From assembly GCA_017625935.1 (NCBI GenBank), contig JAGALA010000049.1:1-43660 (forward strand): a stretch of 43,660 nucleotides of DNA, given 5' to 3'. The notes under the pieces were generated by a model. That model was not told the DNA's origin and searched no databases. It worked only from the letters and a program-made list of their open reading frames with translations. A program made the translations under genes and the position numbers. Every line of letters starts with the position of its first letter. Position 1 is the first letter of the stretch. This DNA is from Clostridia bacterium (lineage in GTDB: Bacteria > Bacillota > Clostridia > Oscillospirales > CAG-272). Shown one piece after another: positions 27,001-35,258 of this stretch.

Positions 27001-27637
27001 TTTCCGCTTCCTTTTCAAGAGGGCCGACACGTGCGGCAAGCTCGTTGAAAATATCGAAAACTCTGTCCATATTTTCCTGAGTCTGCTTTAATTTACGCTC
27101 TGCCTCTTCTTTTTTATAGCGGTATTTGGCAATACCCGCAGCCTCTTCAAAGATATTTCTTCTGTCCTCACTCTTTTTAGAGATGATTTCAGCGATTCTA
27201 CCCTGTCCGATAATGGAATAACCCTCACGGCCAACACCCGTATTCATGAAAAGCTCATAAATATCACGAAGTCTGACGGGATTTCTGTTGATTAAGTATT
27301 CACTTTCGCCTGCACGGTAGTATCTTCTTGTAACGGTGATGGTATCGTATGGGCTGTTTAAGCGTCCTTCCTCTGACGTGTTGTCAAAGGTAACGGAAAC
27401 CTCGGCGTAGCTCATTGGCTTTCTGACCTCAGTATCAATGAAAATTACGTCCTCCATTTTAGAACCACGAATATTTTTTGAGGAAAGCTCACCAAGAACC
27501 CATCTCATTGCATCGGTAATATTTGATTTTCCGCTTCCGTTAGGACCAACGATAACGGTTGCACCCTCGTCAAAATACAAGGTTGTTTTGTCGGGGAACG
27601 ACTTAAAGCCCTGTAATTCAAGTGATTTTAATCGCAT
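24023..27637 (-). CDS. smc: Chromosome segregation protein SMC
   Basis: Condensin ATPase, a 1204-residue antiparallel coiled-coil dimer. The N-terminal head has Walker A VGPNGSGKSN (about 32-40) and the Q-loop region. Long coiled coils flank a hinge near 510-680 (Gly-rich, with ALGAGLQHIVVDN and VNVGGSFTGGS-like segments). The C-terminal head has the signature LLSGGEQAFVAIALLFA and Walker B FCVFDEIEAALDD. It overlaps the upstream radical SAM gene by 10 nt. ScpA and ScpB are not in the window. Confidence 0.98.
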   Translation of the reverse strand: MRLKSLELQGFKSFPDKTTLYFDEGATVIVGPNGSGKSNITDAMRWVLGELSSKNIRGSKMEDVIFIDTEVRKPMSYAEVSVTFDNTSEEGRLNSPYDTITVTRRYYRAGESEYLINRNPVRLRDIYELFMNTGVGREGYSIIGQGRIAEIISKKSEDRRNIFEEAAGIAKYRYKKEEAERKLKQTQENMDRVFDIFNELAARVGPLEKEAEKAKKFNELYEKKKVADVSLWIYDSQNTKEQIANLTKSYQLSSHELEMTENSIKQIEDQEAAVDNKLFETRRDKEKIYTEINSCNKTLSGLDTDLKVMENNVQHAKVFSGTQIEELERANTKKELCEKEIIAKQDEHKAVCQRLALANELQEKYRGSLSEANQKRTELENKLEALYNEQKSLEEKKNEIIVKLSVIESSQFSGDERKEAINSDIQKYQEVLDSLAEKSDGLAKTLASYENSLNEIEALLEELNAQIEEKTARYNELKDEMDNLKSNILALEEKIKVLSAMEELFDGYTKSVGFIMNAYNNGEINGAGTVHGPVSTLLSVSEKYITAIETALGAGLQHIVVDNEKTAKACIFALKDAKAGRATFYPISSVSGQNPTQEMVNAKKYKGYIGVADELITFKPEYAKIFSSLLGRTVIFDNIDNATEMAKSQNYRIKVVTLDGQQINVGGSFTGGSVKHEGTVLSRSNDIKKAEEQKSELEKRLGEVKSEGQKLGEELRALTSKHQGNKQQYDLTDKLYRAEKTEYDTVCAQINLNKEIIDSLHTDTQKLISEDERNKSELITKREEKVKIEERIEEISTLRIDLDVQKYEFVELAENIQAQINENSINIAVIEKDVEASVSAIEEAKLRLEEILSDIKAINDKMAQLKEEVSSSAEKTAKNRELYKEAEKRLEDLENEKIRLQAQESELEKKKNQLSQKNKDVMAKRENVLRAYTMSEGKLEQLNTDFDKMTAKLFDDYGLTYSTAIALDYPPVTSENHKEILAIATECKNKLRNLGHVNPNAIEEYKEVKERYDYLNGQLTDLNKSKEDLLKIIVELEEEMKKNFITAFNAINENFNLVFKELFGGGHAELSLNDENDVLNCGIEIKAAPPGKVIKSLMLLSGGEQAFVAIALLFAILKVNPTPFCVFDEIEAALDDVNVARFGQYIKRYSNQTQFIIITHRRGTMEIADRLYGVTMPQKGISKVLTMDINDVGKDRILKENNAK

Positions 27638-28659
27638 TGAGACTCCTCCTTTTCTTTTACTTTAATTTCAAATCCATCAAGGTCGATTGATTCAATAACC
27701 TTAATGCTTTTATATTCAAACCGATTTTTAATTTCGGTTATATTTGCTTTTTTATTTCCGACAACCTGTGAGGTTTTGCCTTTTGGACAAAAAATCACAA
27801 TTTCGTCAGCATTTTGAAGCCCTACTTCTTCAATTTTCTCGCAGATATAGTCAAAAAACACACGGCTTCTGACCATTTCGCCGATTGAAGCGGAATTAGG
27901 TCCTTTGTAAAACGAGCTGTCGGAATGTAGATTTTCGCTCTCGCAAAGACCGATTCGGTAGCAAAAAACATTGTTTTCAAGGAAAATCCTATATACGCTC
28001 GCGCTACGCTCAACCGCCTCGTCAATTGAAAGCGGAATGTATTCGCCATTTTTTGTGAGAGCTTCGAGCTCTGTCATCTTAAAAACAAGCGTTGGGTAAA
28101 TTCTTGCGCCTATCGCACCAAGTGAGCAAATTTCCTTTGCACACAAAATTTCGTCATCAAGTGAGGCAGTCGGCAAGCCAATCATCATTTGCCCTGCAAA
28201 CGGAATTTCCGCCTCATTTAAGAGCTTTGCGGCGCGTCTTGTATCGTTTGATGTGTGTCCGCGCTTAAGGTATGCAAGCACGCTATCGTTCATTGATTGA
28301 ATTCCAAGCTCAACGCAAGTTATAGTGTACTTTTTTAAGATTGAAATAATTTCGTCGTTTATGTAGTCGGGACGAGTTGACATTCTTATACCCACAGCTC
28401 GTCCGCTTTTGATATAAGCTTCTGCCTTATCAAGCAGTCTTATCATTAAATCACGGTCAATTCCCGTAAACGAGCCGCCGAAAAATGCAATTTCGCATTC
28501 ATCACCGTAGTTAGCGGTTGACAAAACCTCGTTTATTATCGAATCGACCTGTTCCTCATCAAATTCCTGTGTGCCCGAGATGAATCTTTGATTACAAAAG
28601 ATACATTGATTTGGGCAACCGAGATGAGGAATAAAAATCGGTATATTTATATGTCTCAT
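27628..28659 (-). CDS. Elp3-like radical SAM protein
   Basis: 343 residues. The radical SAM cluster motif CPNQCIFC (Cx3Cx2C) near residue 15 is followed by FFGGSFTGID, MSTRPDYIN, VELGIQSMNDSVL and GLPTASLDDEI, as in the Elp3/YhcC-like branch. There is no acetyltransferase domain at the C-terminus, so it is not a full Elp3 tRNA-modifying enzyme. In Clostridia a gene of this kind commonly sits between rnc and smc, but its substrate is not known to me. It is coupled to rnc (ATGA overlap) and overlaps smc. Confidence 0.88.
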   Translation of the reverse strand: MRHINIPIFIPHLGCPNQCIFCNQRFISGTQEFDEEQVDSIINEVLSTANYGDECEIAFFGGSFTGIDRDLMIRLLDKAEAYIKSGRAVGIRMSTRPDYINDEIISILKKYTITCVELGIQSMNDSVLAYLKRGHTSNDTRRAAKLLNEAEIPFAGQMMIGLPTASLDDEILCAKEICSLGAIGARIYPTLVFKMTELEALTKNGEYIPLSIDEAVERSASVYRIFLENNVFCYRIGLCESENLHSDSSFYKGPNSASIGEMVRSRVFFDYICEKIEEVGLQNADEIVIFCPKGKTSQVVGNKKANITEIKNRFEYKSIKVIESIDLDGFEIKVKEKEESQCD

Positions 28660-29357
28660 TTGACGTCAAACAGCTTTAATGCTTCCTTTGCCGCCATTTG
28701 CTCTGCTTCTCTTTTGGTTTTGCCCGTTCCTGTGCCAACCGTATTTGAATTTATCTTGACAACGACCTCGAAAATCTTGTTGTGGTCAGGGCCGCTTTCT
28801 CCAACGCATACGTACTGAATTCTGTCATTTCCGATAGCTTGAATAAACTGCTGTAATGAGGTTTTGTAGTCATAGTTTACGTCAGCACCGACCGTTTTAA
28901 TTTCTTCCTCGATGATTGGGATCAAAAACTTAGCAACCGTTTCCTTTTTGCCGGAGTCAACGTAAATTGCCGCAAGCAAGGATTCAAACGCGTTTTCAAG
29001 TATTTTCACGTTTGTTCTGCCCGTTTGCTCCTCACCCTTGCCTAAATACAGGAAGCTGCCAAGCTCAATTTTATTTGCGAATGAGGAAAGCGACCTTGTG
29101 CAAACGAGTGATGCTCTGATTTTTGTGAGCTCACCCTCCGCTTTAGTTGCGTATTTTTCAAACAAATACTCGCTAACAACCAAGGAAAGCACGCTGTCGC
29201 CTAAAAATTCAAGGCGCTCGTTACATTCCGCGTCAATTTTGTGCGACTTTTGCTCATATGCGTAAGAAGAATGAGTAAGTGCGGTTTTTATGATATTTTT
29301 GTCCTTGAAGGTATAGCCTATTTTGCTCTCAAGCAAGCTGATTTCTAACGGATACAT
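28656..29357 (-). CDS. rnc: Ribonuclease III
   Basis: Double-strand-specific endoribonuclease for rRNA and mRNA processing. About 233 residues: catalytic RIIID domain with ERLEFLGDSVLSLVVSEYLF (metal-binding Glu/Asp), LGKGEEQTGRTN and ENAFESLLAAIYVDSG, then the dsRBD (about 155-228; DYKTSLQQFIQ ... GTGKTKREAEQMAAKEAL). The second ATG (29357) was chosen: AGGAGG is 8 nt before it but only 2 nt before the ATG at 29363. Confidence 0.97.
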   Translation of the reverse strand: MYPLEISLLESKIGYTFKDKNIIKTALTHSSYAYEQKSHKIDAECNERLEFLGDSVLSLVVSEYLFEKYATKAEGELTKIRASLVCTRSLSSFANKIELGSFLYLGKGEEQTGRTNVKILENAFESLLAAIYVDSGKKETVAKFLIPIIEEEIKTVGADVNYDYKTSLQQFIQAIGNDRIQYVCVGESGPDHNKIFEVVVKINSNTVGTGTGKTKREAEQMAAKEALKLFDVK

Positions 29358-29374
29358 ACTCATTTCCTCCTAAA

Positions 29375-30363
29375 TTATTGTAAGCATTCTTCTATCTTTT
29401 CAATTACACCGAATTCGCAGTATTTCGCCGCGGCAATAATTGCATTTTTAATATCGACAGCGCCCGAGCTTCCGTGAGCCTTGATAACAGGCTTTGCTAA
29501 GCCAAGGAACGGTGCACCGCCATACTCAGACGAATCAAACATCTTGTTGAAATTTTTCAGCTCATCCTTAACCGATAAAAACGAAAGCTTCGTCAGCATA
29601 TTTTTTGAATACATTTCCTCAAACGACTGATGAAGAAAGTGACCTGCACCCTCAAAAAGCTTAAGCACCACGTTACCCGTAAAGCCATCTGTTACCAAAA
29701 CGTCACAAGGAGAAAACAAAAGCTGATTTGATTCAACATTGCCAACAAAATTAATTCGGTCATCTGATGACAGCAAGCGATAAGCCTCTTGAGTCACGCT
29801 CGTGCCCTTGTGCGCCTCCGTTCCGATATTTAAAAGCCCAACCCTTGGATTTGTTATGCCAAGCATAAGCTCAGCATAGTGTGAGCCGAGAATTGCCCAT
29901 TGGTGCAAACATCCTCACTTACCACAGGATTTGCACCTGCGTCTAACATAAGAATGGGGGTATTAAATGGTAAAATCGTTGCAATTGCACTTCTTCTTAC
30001 ACCCTTGATTTTTCTGACCGTCAATGTCGAGCCTGCGTGCAAGGCGCCTGTATTGCCCGCACTCAAAAACGCGTCAGCTTCGTCCTCCTTGAGCATTTTA
30101 AGTCCAATAGCCATTGAGCTGTCGCTTTTTTCCTTTACAACCGACATTGGGTCATCCTGCATTGCTATATAACTGTCCGTGTGGAGAATATCCACATTCG
30201 GCGGCAAAGTCAATTTTGTTTTTTCCAAAACCTCTAAAATCTCTTTTTCATCGCCGATTAAGATTATATTTATATCATTTCGAGAATCTGCCGCTAATAT
30301 AGAGCCCTTTACCGTTTCATACGGTGCGCGGTCTCCACCCATAGCATCAATTGCGATTTTCAT
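29375..30363 (-). pseudogene. plsX: Phosphate acyltransferase PlsX, broken by a one-base frameshift
   Basis: PlsX makes acyl-phosphate from acyl-ACP to start phospholipid synthesis. The gene reads in two frames. The N-terminal part (30363 down to about 29910) has MKIAIDAMGGDRAPYETVKG, DSSMAIGLKML, AFLSAGNTGAL and LMLDAGANP. The C-terminal part has QWAILGSHYAELML, NPRVGLLNIGTEAHKGT, VTDGFTGNVVLK and GGAPFLGLAKPVIKAHGSS. They join at a T3 run (29907-29909 on the plus strand as AAA). One extra T would read ...SEDVLHQWAILGS... and give 329 residues, the normal length. Without it, the first frame stops at 29854. It overlaps trmFO by 4 nt. Either an assembly error or a real mutation. Confidence 0.9.
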
Positions 30364-31697
30364 TTTTGTATATCATCCTTTAATGACTTGATTTTATCAA
30401 TCGCGCGCCTTGCAAGCTCCTCGTTTCTTGCTTTTTTGCCGCCCTTCACCTTATATCCAAGAGGAGCAACAATTCCGAAATTCGCATTCATAGGCTGGAA
30501 GTTGCCTGAGTAAGCACCGTTATTAACGAAATGCGAAAGCGCACCTATAACTGTCTCATCGGTGAAGTCGATAGCTTCTAATCCCCTTGCAAGTCGTGCT
30601 GCGTTAATTCCCGCAACAAAGCCCGATGAAGCGGATTCAATATATCCCTCAACACCTGTCATTTGCCCTGCAAAAAAGATTTTTGGATTTGATTTTAATG
30701 AATAATTATGTGTTAAATATCTCGGCGAGTCGATATAGGTATTTCTATGCATAACTCCATATCTTAAAAACGAAGCATTTTCAAGACCCGGAATTAAGGA
30801 AAATACTCTTTTTTGCTCCCCGAAGGTTAAATGTGTTTGGAAGCCGACAAGATTGAACATAGTGCCGTTTTCATTCTCCTTGCGAAGCTGAACAACTGCA
30901 AAATAGGTTTCCTTTGTTTCGGGATGCTCAATTCCAACAGGCTTCATAGGGCCAAACAAAAGCGTTTCATAGCCACGCTTTGCCATGACCTCAACGGGCA
31001 TACAGCCCTCAAAGACGGTAAGCTTTTGCGATTCCTTGTCAAAACCGTGAAGCTCCGCTTCCTTTGCACTTATAAGTGCCTCGTAAAACACCTTGTATTC
31101 CTCTTCTGTCATTGGACAGTTGATATAATCGGCATCGCCCTTATTGTATCTTGAAGCAAAAAACGCTTTATTCATATCGATTGTTTCAAAATCGACAATA
31201 GGTGCGGCGGCATCAAAGAAATGCAAGCCGTCAAGCCCTAAATCCCCATGAATATATTTCGCCATTGCTTCTGAGGTAAGTGGACCCGTTGCAACAACGG
31301 TAATCTCGTCGGGGTTGATAGCTTCAACCTCCTCCTCGATAACCTCAATTTGGGGGTGGTTTTTTATTTTTTCGGTAATATAGTTTGAAAAAAGCTCTCT
31401 GTCAACTGCCAAAGCCGAGCCTGCGGGAACCTTCGTGTTATCCGCCGCTTCCATAATAAGAGAATCAAGCTCTCTTAATTCCGCCTTTAATACTCCTATT
31501 GCATTTGAAATATCATCGGAGCGAAGGGAATTTGAGCAAACAAGCTCCGCAAAGTTATTATTGTGGTGAGCAGGCGTGAATTTTTTCGGCTTCATTTCAT
31601 AAAGCTTGACAAAAACTCCGCGCTGTGCCGCTTGATACGCAGCCTCACAGCCCGCAAGGCCTGCACCAATAACGTTAATTTTCTTAATATCGTTCAT
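30360..31697 (-). CDS. trmFO: tRNA (uracil-5-)-methyltransferase, folate- and FAD-dependent
   Basis: Methylates U54 of tRNA using methylene-THF and FADH2, the Gram-positive counterpart of TrmA. 445 residues. FAD-binding NVIGAGLAGCEAAYQAAQRG, YEMKPKKFTPAHH, LVCSNSLRSDD, AVDRELFS, ATGPLTSEAMA and the C-terminal FFAGQMTGVEGYIES are all present. Its ATG shares 1 nt with the topA stop (TAATG), and it overlaps plsX by 4 nt. topA-trmFO is a common Firmicute pair. Confidence 0.97.
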   Translation of the reverse strand: MNDIKKINVIGAGLAGCEAAYQAAQRGVFVKLYEMKPKKFTPAHHNNNFAELVCSNSLRSDDISNAIGVLKAELRELDSLIMEAADNTKVPAGSALAVDRELFSNYITEKIKNHPQIEVIEEEVEAINPDEITVVATGPLTSEAMAKYIHGDLGLDGLHFFDAAAPIVDFETIDMNKAFFASRYNKGDADYINCPMTEEEYKVFYEALISAKEAELHGFDKESQKLTVFEGCMPVEVMAKRGYETLLFGPMKPVGIEHPETKETYFAVVQLRKENENGTMFNLVGFQTHLTFGEQKRVFSLIPGLENASFLRYGVMHRNTYIDSPRYLTHNYSLKSNPKIFFAGQMTGVEGYIESASSGFVAGINAARLARGLEAIDFTDETVIGALSHFVNNGAYSGNFQPMNANFGIVAPLGYKVKGGKKARNEELARRAIDKIKSLKDDIQK

Positions 31698-33949
31698 TAT
31701 TCTTCTGTCTTATATCCGCACTTTTCATTTGCACAGTACGAATACGATTTATTCTTTTTCTTAATCATCATTGAAGAACAGTTTGGACACTTTTCTTCAG
31801 TTGGAATATCCCAGGTTGAAAACTTGCATTTTGGAAATGCGGAGCAGCTGTAAAACTGCTTTTTGCTCTTTGTAAACTTAGTTACAATTTCCGAGCCGCA
31901 GAACGGACAGTTTAAGTCAACCTTAGTATCCTTCGCCTTTGTAAACTTGCACTTAGGATAGTTGGAGCAAGCGTAGAAATCGCCGAACTTGCCTTGTCTT
32001 ACAACCATATCAGAGCCGCAAAGCTCGCATTTGAAGTCGGCAACCTCTTCCTTTTTAACCTCGGGCTGCTTACCGTTTTCCGTAAGCGTTTTTGTGTTCT
32101 TACAGGTGGGATAGTTCGGACAAGCCGCAAACTTACCGAAGCGGCCGTTTTTAATAATCATTTTACTGCCGCAAAGCTCACAAACGATATCCGCCTCCTC
32201 AACAGGTATCTCAACTCCCTTTTTGCCAAGGTGCTCGTTTGCCTTGGTGAGCGAAACGGTAAAGTCCTTATAGAAGCTGCCAAGGACGTCCTGCATTGTA
32301 ATATCGCCGTTTTCAATGGTGTCAAGATTGTTTTCCATATTAGCGGTAAACTTATAGTCAACAATGTCGGGGAAATGCTCGTTCATAACCTGTGTGGTAA
32401 CCTCACCGAGCGCAGTTGGCTTTAAGAACTTGCCTTCTCTTGTTACGTATCCTCTTGATAGTATAACCGTGATAATAGGTGTATATGTGCTTGGACGGCC
32501 GATTCCCATTTCCTCAAGGAATTTAATTAGTGATGCTTCATCATAGCGAAGCGGTGGCTCTGTAAAATGCTGAGCGGATTCCAAGCTCTTTTGTACAAGC
32601 TTTTCATCCGGCAACAAGGCAGGAATCTTATTCTTTTCAAAAATTCCGCTTTCGATGTCGGCATTGTCGCCGTTTTCGAAATCACCGTAAATTGCCATAT
32701 AACCGGAAAATCTGATTGTGTTTCCTGTTGTACGGAAGGTATAGGAATTATTGTCGATATCAACCACAACCGTGTCGATAATTGCAGATGCCATCTGGCT
32801 TGCAATAAATCTTTCCCAAATGAGCTTATAAAGCTTGAATTGGTCAGCGGTCAAATATTTCTTAATTTTAGCGGGCTCAAGCGCAACCTTTGACGGTCTT
32901 ATTGCCTCGTGTGCATCCTGAGCATTGCTTTTAGATTTATAAATTCTCGGTGTTGACGGGTAATACTCATTTCCGAATTTATCAACAATAAAGCTCTTAG
33001 CTGCCGCCTGTGCCTCTGCCGAAATTCTAAGCGAGTCGGTACGCATATAGGTGATAAGACCCTGTGCGCCGCCGTTTTCTGCGCCTAAATTGATACCCTC
33101 ATAAAGCTCTTGAGCAAGCTTCATCGTCTTTTGCGATTGGAAATTGTATTTTTTAGACGCCTCTTGCTGAAGAGTTGAGGTAATGAACGGTGGCTGAGGT
33201 GTACGGTGCTTTGATGACTTTTTAACGTCAGCAACCTTAAATTCGGTTTCCTTTATTTCAAGCAGAATTTTGTCAAGCTGCTTTTTATCGGCAATTTTTG
33301 TCTTTTTGCCCTTTTTGCCGTAGAAATGAGCAACAAGCGATTTGTTCTTTGCGGTTTTGAGGTTTGCAGTTATTGTCCAATACTCGCTTGGAACAAATTT
33401 TTTGATTTCTTCCTCTCTTTCAACAATAATCTTTGTTGCAACGGATTGCACACGTCCTGCTGAAAGACCGCTTTTGATTGTTTTCCATAAAAATGGGCTG
33501 ATTTGGTAACCAACAATTCTGTCAAGGATTCTTCTTGCCTGCTGTGAGTTAACCAAATTTATATCGATATTTCTCGGATGCTTGATTGCCTCCTTAACGG
33601 CTGACTTTGTAATTTCGTTAAATGAAATTCTCTTTGCCTTCTTTGCATCGTCACCAAGAATCATAGCAAGATGCCAAGAAATTGCCTCGCCTTCTCTATC
33701 AGGGTCAGTTGCGAAGAATATTTTATCAGCGTTTTTTGCTTCCTTTTTGAGCTCCTTAATAAGGTCGCCCTTGCCTCTGATATTAATGTAGTGCGGCTCG
33801 AAGCCGTTTTCTGTATCAATGCCCAATGAGGACTTAGGTAAATCTCTTACATGTCCTATTGAAGCGATAACTTTATAATTTGATCCTAAATAACTCTTTA
33901 CTGCACCGATTTTACCGGGTGATTCAAGTATTACAAGGTTGTTTGCCAT
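31697..33949 (-). CDS. topA: DNA topoisomerase I
   Basis: Type IA enzyme relaxing negative supercoils. 750 residues: TOPRIM domain (LVILESPGKIGAVK; FATDPDREGEAISW), core with the active Tyr in YMRTDSLRIS (near 310), EMGIGRPSTYTPII, and a C-terminal tail with four Cys4 ribbons (CELCGSKMII ... CPNYPTC; CELCGSDMVV ... CSNYPKC; CPFCGSEIV ... CSAFPKC; CPNCSSMMI ... CANEKC). One ribbon more than the common three is seen. AAAGGAA precedes the ATG, 16 nt after dprA. Confidence 0.97.
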   Translation of the reverse strand: MANNLVILESPGKIGAVKSYLGSNYKVIASIGHVRDLPKSSLGIDTENGFEPHYINIRGKGDLIKELKKEAKNADKIFFATDPDREGEAISWHLAMILGDDAKKAKRISFNEITKSAVKEAIKHPRNIDINLVNSQQARRILDRIVGYQISPFLWKTIKSGLSAGRVQSVATKIIVEREEEIKKFVPSEYWTITANLKTAKNKSLVAHFYGKKGKKTKIADKKQLDKILLEIKETEFKVADVKKSSKHRTPQPPFITSTLQQEASKKYNFQSQKTMKLAQELYEGINLGAENGGAQGLITYMRTDSLRISAEAQAAAKSFIVDKFGNEYYPSTPRIYKSKSNAQDAHEAIRPSKVALEPAKIKKYLTADQFKLYKLIWERFIASQMASAIIDTVVVDIDNNSYTFRTTGNTIRFSGYMAIYGDFENGDNADIESGIFEKNKIPALLPDEKLVQKSLESAQHFTEPPLRYDEASLIKFLEEMGIGRPSTYTPIITVILSRGYVTREGKFLKPTALGEVTTQVMNEHFPDIVDYKFTANMENNLDTIENGDITMQDVLGSFYKDFTVSLTKANEHLGKKGVEIPVEEADIVCELCGSKMIIKNGRFGKFAACPNYPTCKNTKTLTENGKQPEVKKEEVADFKCELCGSDMVVRQGKFGDFYACSNYPKCKFTKAKDTKVDLNCPFCGSEIVTKFTKSKKQFYSCSAFPKCKFSTWDIPTEEKCPNCSSMMIKKKNKSYSYCANEKCGYKTEE

Positions 33950-33965
33950 ATGTGTTCCTTTCTTG

Positions 33966-35174
33966 TTACTTCTTTATGTAGTAGCCGCCCGGTACGTTCT
34001 CAATAGCGCCTGCAAGCTGAAGCATCATTATAAGTGATGAAATCTCCTGCGCGCTTGAACCGATTTCCAATAAAGCGTCAACGGTATATAGCTTATCATA
34101 TTCCATTCCGTCATAAATTATAAGTTGCTCGGGTGAAAGCGTTGATTTATCAAACGCGCTTGCCTCGGCTTCGTTTTTAGATGAATCGGAATCCTTATTT
34201 GTTTTTTCGTAAAATCCGCTTGTGTCGCTGTTTGATGCAACTCTTTTGAATTTTTCAATATTAGGCTTTTGCTTTGATGCGCTTATATCAATAATATGCG
34301 CATATTTGTCAAGAAATTGCTCAAGGACGTCAATTGCCGCGGTTGCAACTCTTGCACCCTCCATAAGAAGCCTGTTTGTGCCTAAGTTATTATGCTCACG
34401 GACAGAGCCGGGATATGCAAAAACAGTTTTTCCCTGCTTCATTGCCTTGCCTGCAGTAATTAATGCGCCGCTGTTTAGGTCGCACTCTACAACAACGGTT
34501 GCAGGCGAGAGGGCACTGATGATTCTGTTACGCACAGGAAAGTTCGGGCCGTTTGGCGGAGTGTGTGGCGGATATTCGGTGATAACCGCGCCAACGTTTA
34601 TAATCTTTTGCATAAGAGCAAAATTTTCACGCGGATAGCAAACGTCAATACCGGAGCCTAAAACAGCAACCGCCGAGCCGCCTGCGTAAAGCGCGCCCTT
34701 TTGTGCGGTGCAGTCAATTCCCTTTGCCATACCGCTGACAACGACAGCGCCGCCCTTGGCAAGACCGTAGCCAAGCTCGTATGCGTTTCTTTGTCCCTCA
34801 ATTGTCATTTTTCTCGTTCCGACAACGGAAATACAGAGCTCCTTTTCAAAATCAGGGAGCTTTCCGCGGCAATATAACACCGCAGGATAGTCCGGAATAA
34901 AGCGAAGCGGCGCGGGATAATCCTCATCACTTGGCGTGATAATATCTACATCGTGGTCATTGCACCACTCTAAAACCTCTTTGGCATATGAAAGATTTTT
35001 ATCAAGAAGCTTGCTCTTGAACGAAGGATTTAACCAGCTAATAAGGTTAGCGTCCGCATCATCAGAATCGTAAATAGCTTCAAGTGAACCAAAATGGTTA
35101 AACAGCTTTTGATATATTGTTGTGCCCGCACCGTAGTGCAAGGAAAGCCATAACCAAAGGAGCTTTTCTCTCAT
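33966..35174 (-). CDS. dprA: DNA-processing protein DprA
   Basis: Loads RecA onto incoming single-stranded DNA during natural transformation. 402 residues: an N-terminal SAM/HhH-like region, Rossmann core (SVVGTRKMTIEGQ, VVSGMAKGIDCTAQKGAL, AVLGSGIDVCYPREN, FPVRNRIISALS, CDLNSGALITAGKAM), and a C-terminal winged helix after a Ser/Lys/Glu-rich linker (about 310-345). The ATG at 35174 follows GAGGTGG at 4 nt; the longer frame from a TTG at 35189 would place the site inside. First gene of the dprA-leuS run, next to topA as is common. Presence alone does not prove competence. Confidence 0.95.
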   Translation of the reverse strand: MREKLLWLWLSLHYGAGTTIYQKLFNHFGSLEAIYDSDDADANLISWLNPSFKSKLLDKNLSYAKEVLEWCNDHDVDIITPSDEDYPAPLRFIPDYPAVLYCRGKLPDFEKELCISVVGTRKMTIEGQRNAYELGYGLAKGGAVVVSGMAKGIDCTAQKGALYAGGSAVAVLGSGIDVCYPRENFALMQKIINVGAVITEYPPHTPPNGPNFPVRNRIISALSPATVVVECDLNSGALITAGKAMKQGKTVFAYPGSVREHNNLGTNRLLMEGARVATAAIDVLEQFLDKYAHIIDISASKQKPNIEKFKRVASNSDTSGFYEKTNKDSDSSKNEAEASAFDKSTLSPEQLIIYDGMEYDKLYTVDALLEIGSSAQEISSLIMMLQLAGAIENVPGGYYIKK

Positions 35175-35206
35175 AATTCCACCTCGCAATCTTATTCACT
35201 CTATTT

Positions 35207-35235
35207 ATAATAGCATTTTGAATTCGGTTTGTCAA
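35207..35235 (-). promoter_or_regulatory. Promoter of the dprA-leuS operon
   Basis: Minus strand TTGACA (35230-35235), 17-nt spacer ending TGC, TATTAT (35207-35212): a strong match with an extended -10. Confidence 0.85.
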
Positions 35236-35240
35236 TATTA

Positions 35241-35256
35241 TATAATATATATTATA
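35241..35256. repeat. 16-bp A/T-only palindrome upstream of the dprA -35
   Basis: Perfect palindrome TATAATATATATTATA, 5 bp upstream of the -35 of dprA and directly after the methyltransferase gene. An UP-element-like activator or a terminator stem for the upstream gene are both possible. Confidence 0.6.
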
Positions 35257-35258
35257 AT

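Noticed and set aside
29854..29910. Programmed -1 frameshift in plsX
   Set aside because: No X-XXY-YYZ heptamer; re-pairing of GTT to TGT is poor, and no bacterial plsX is known to use it. A one-base deletion explains it better.
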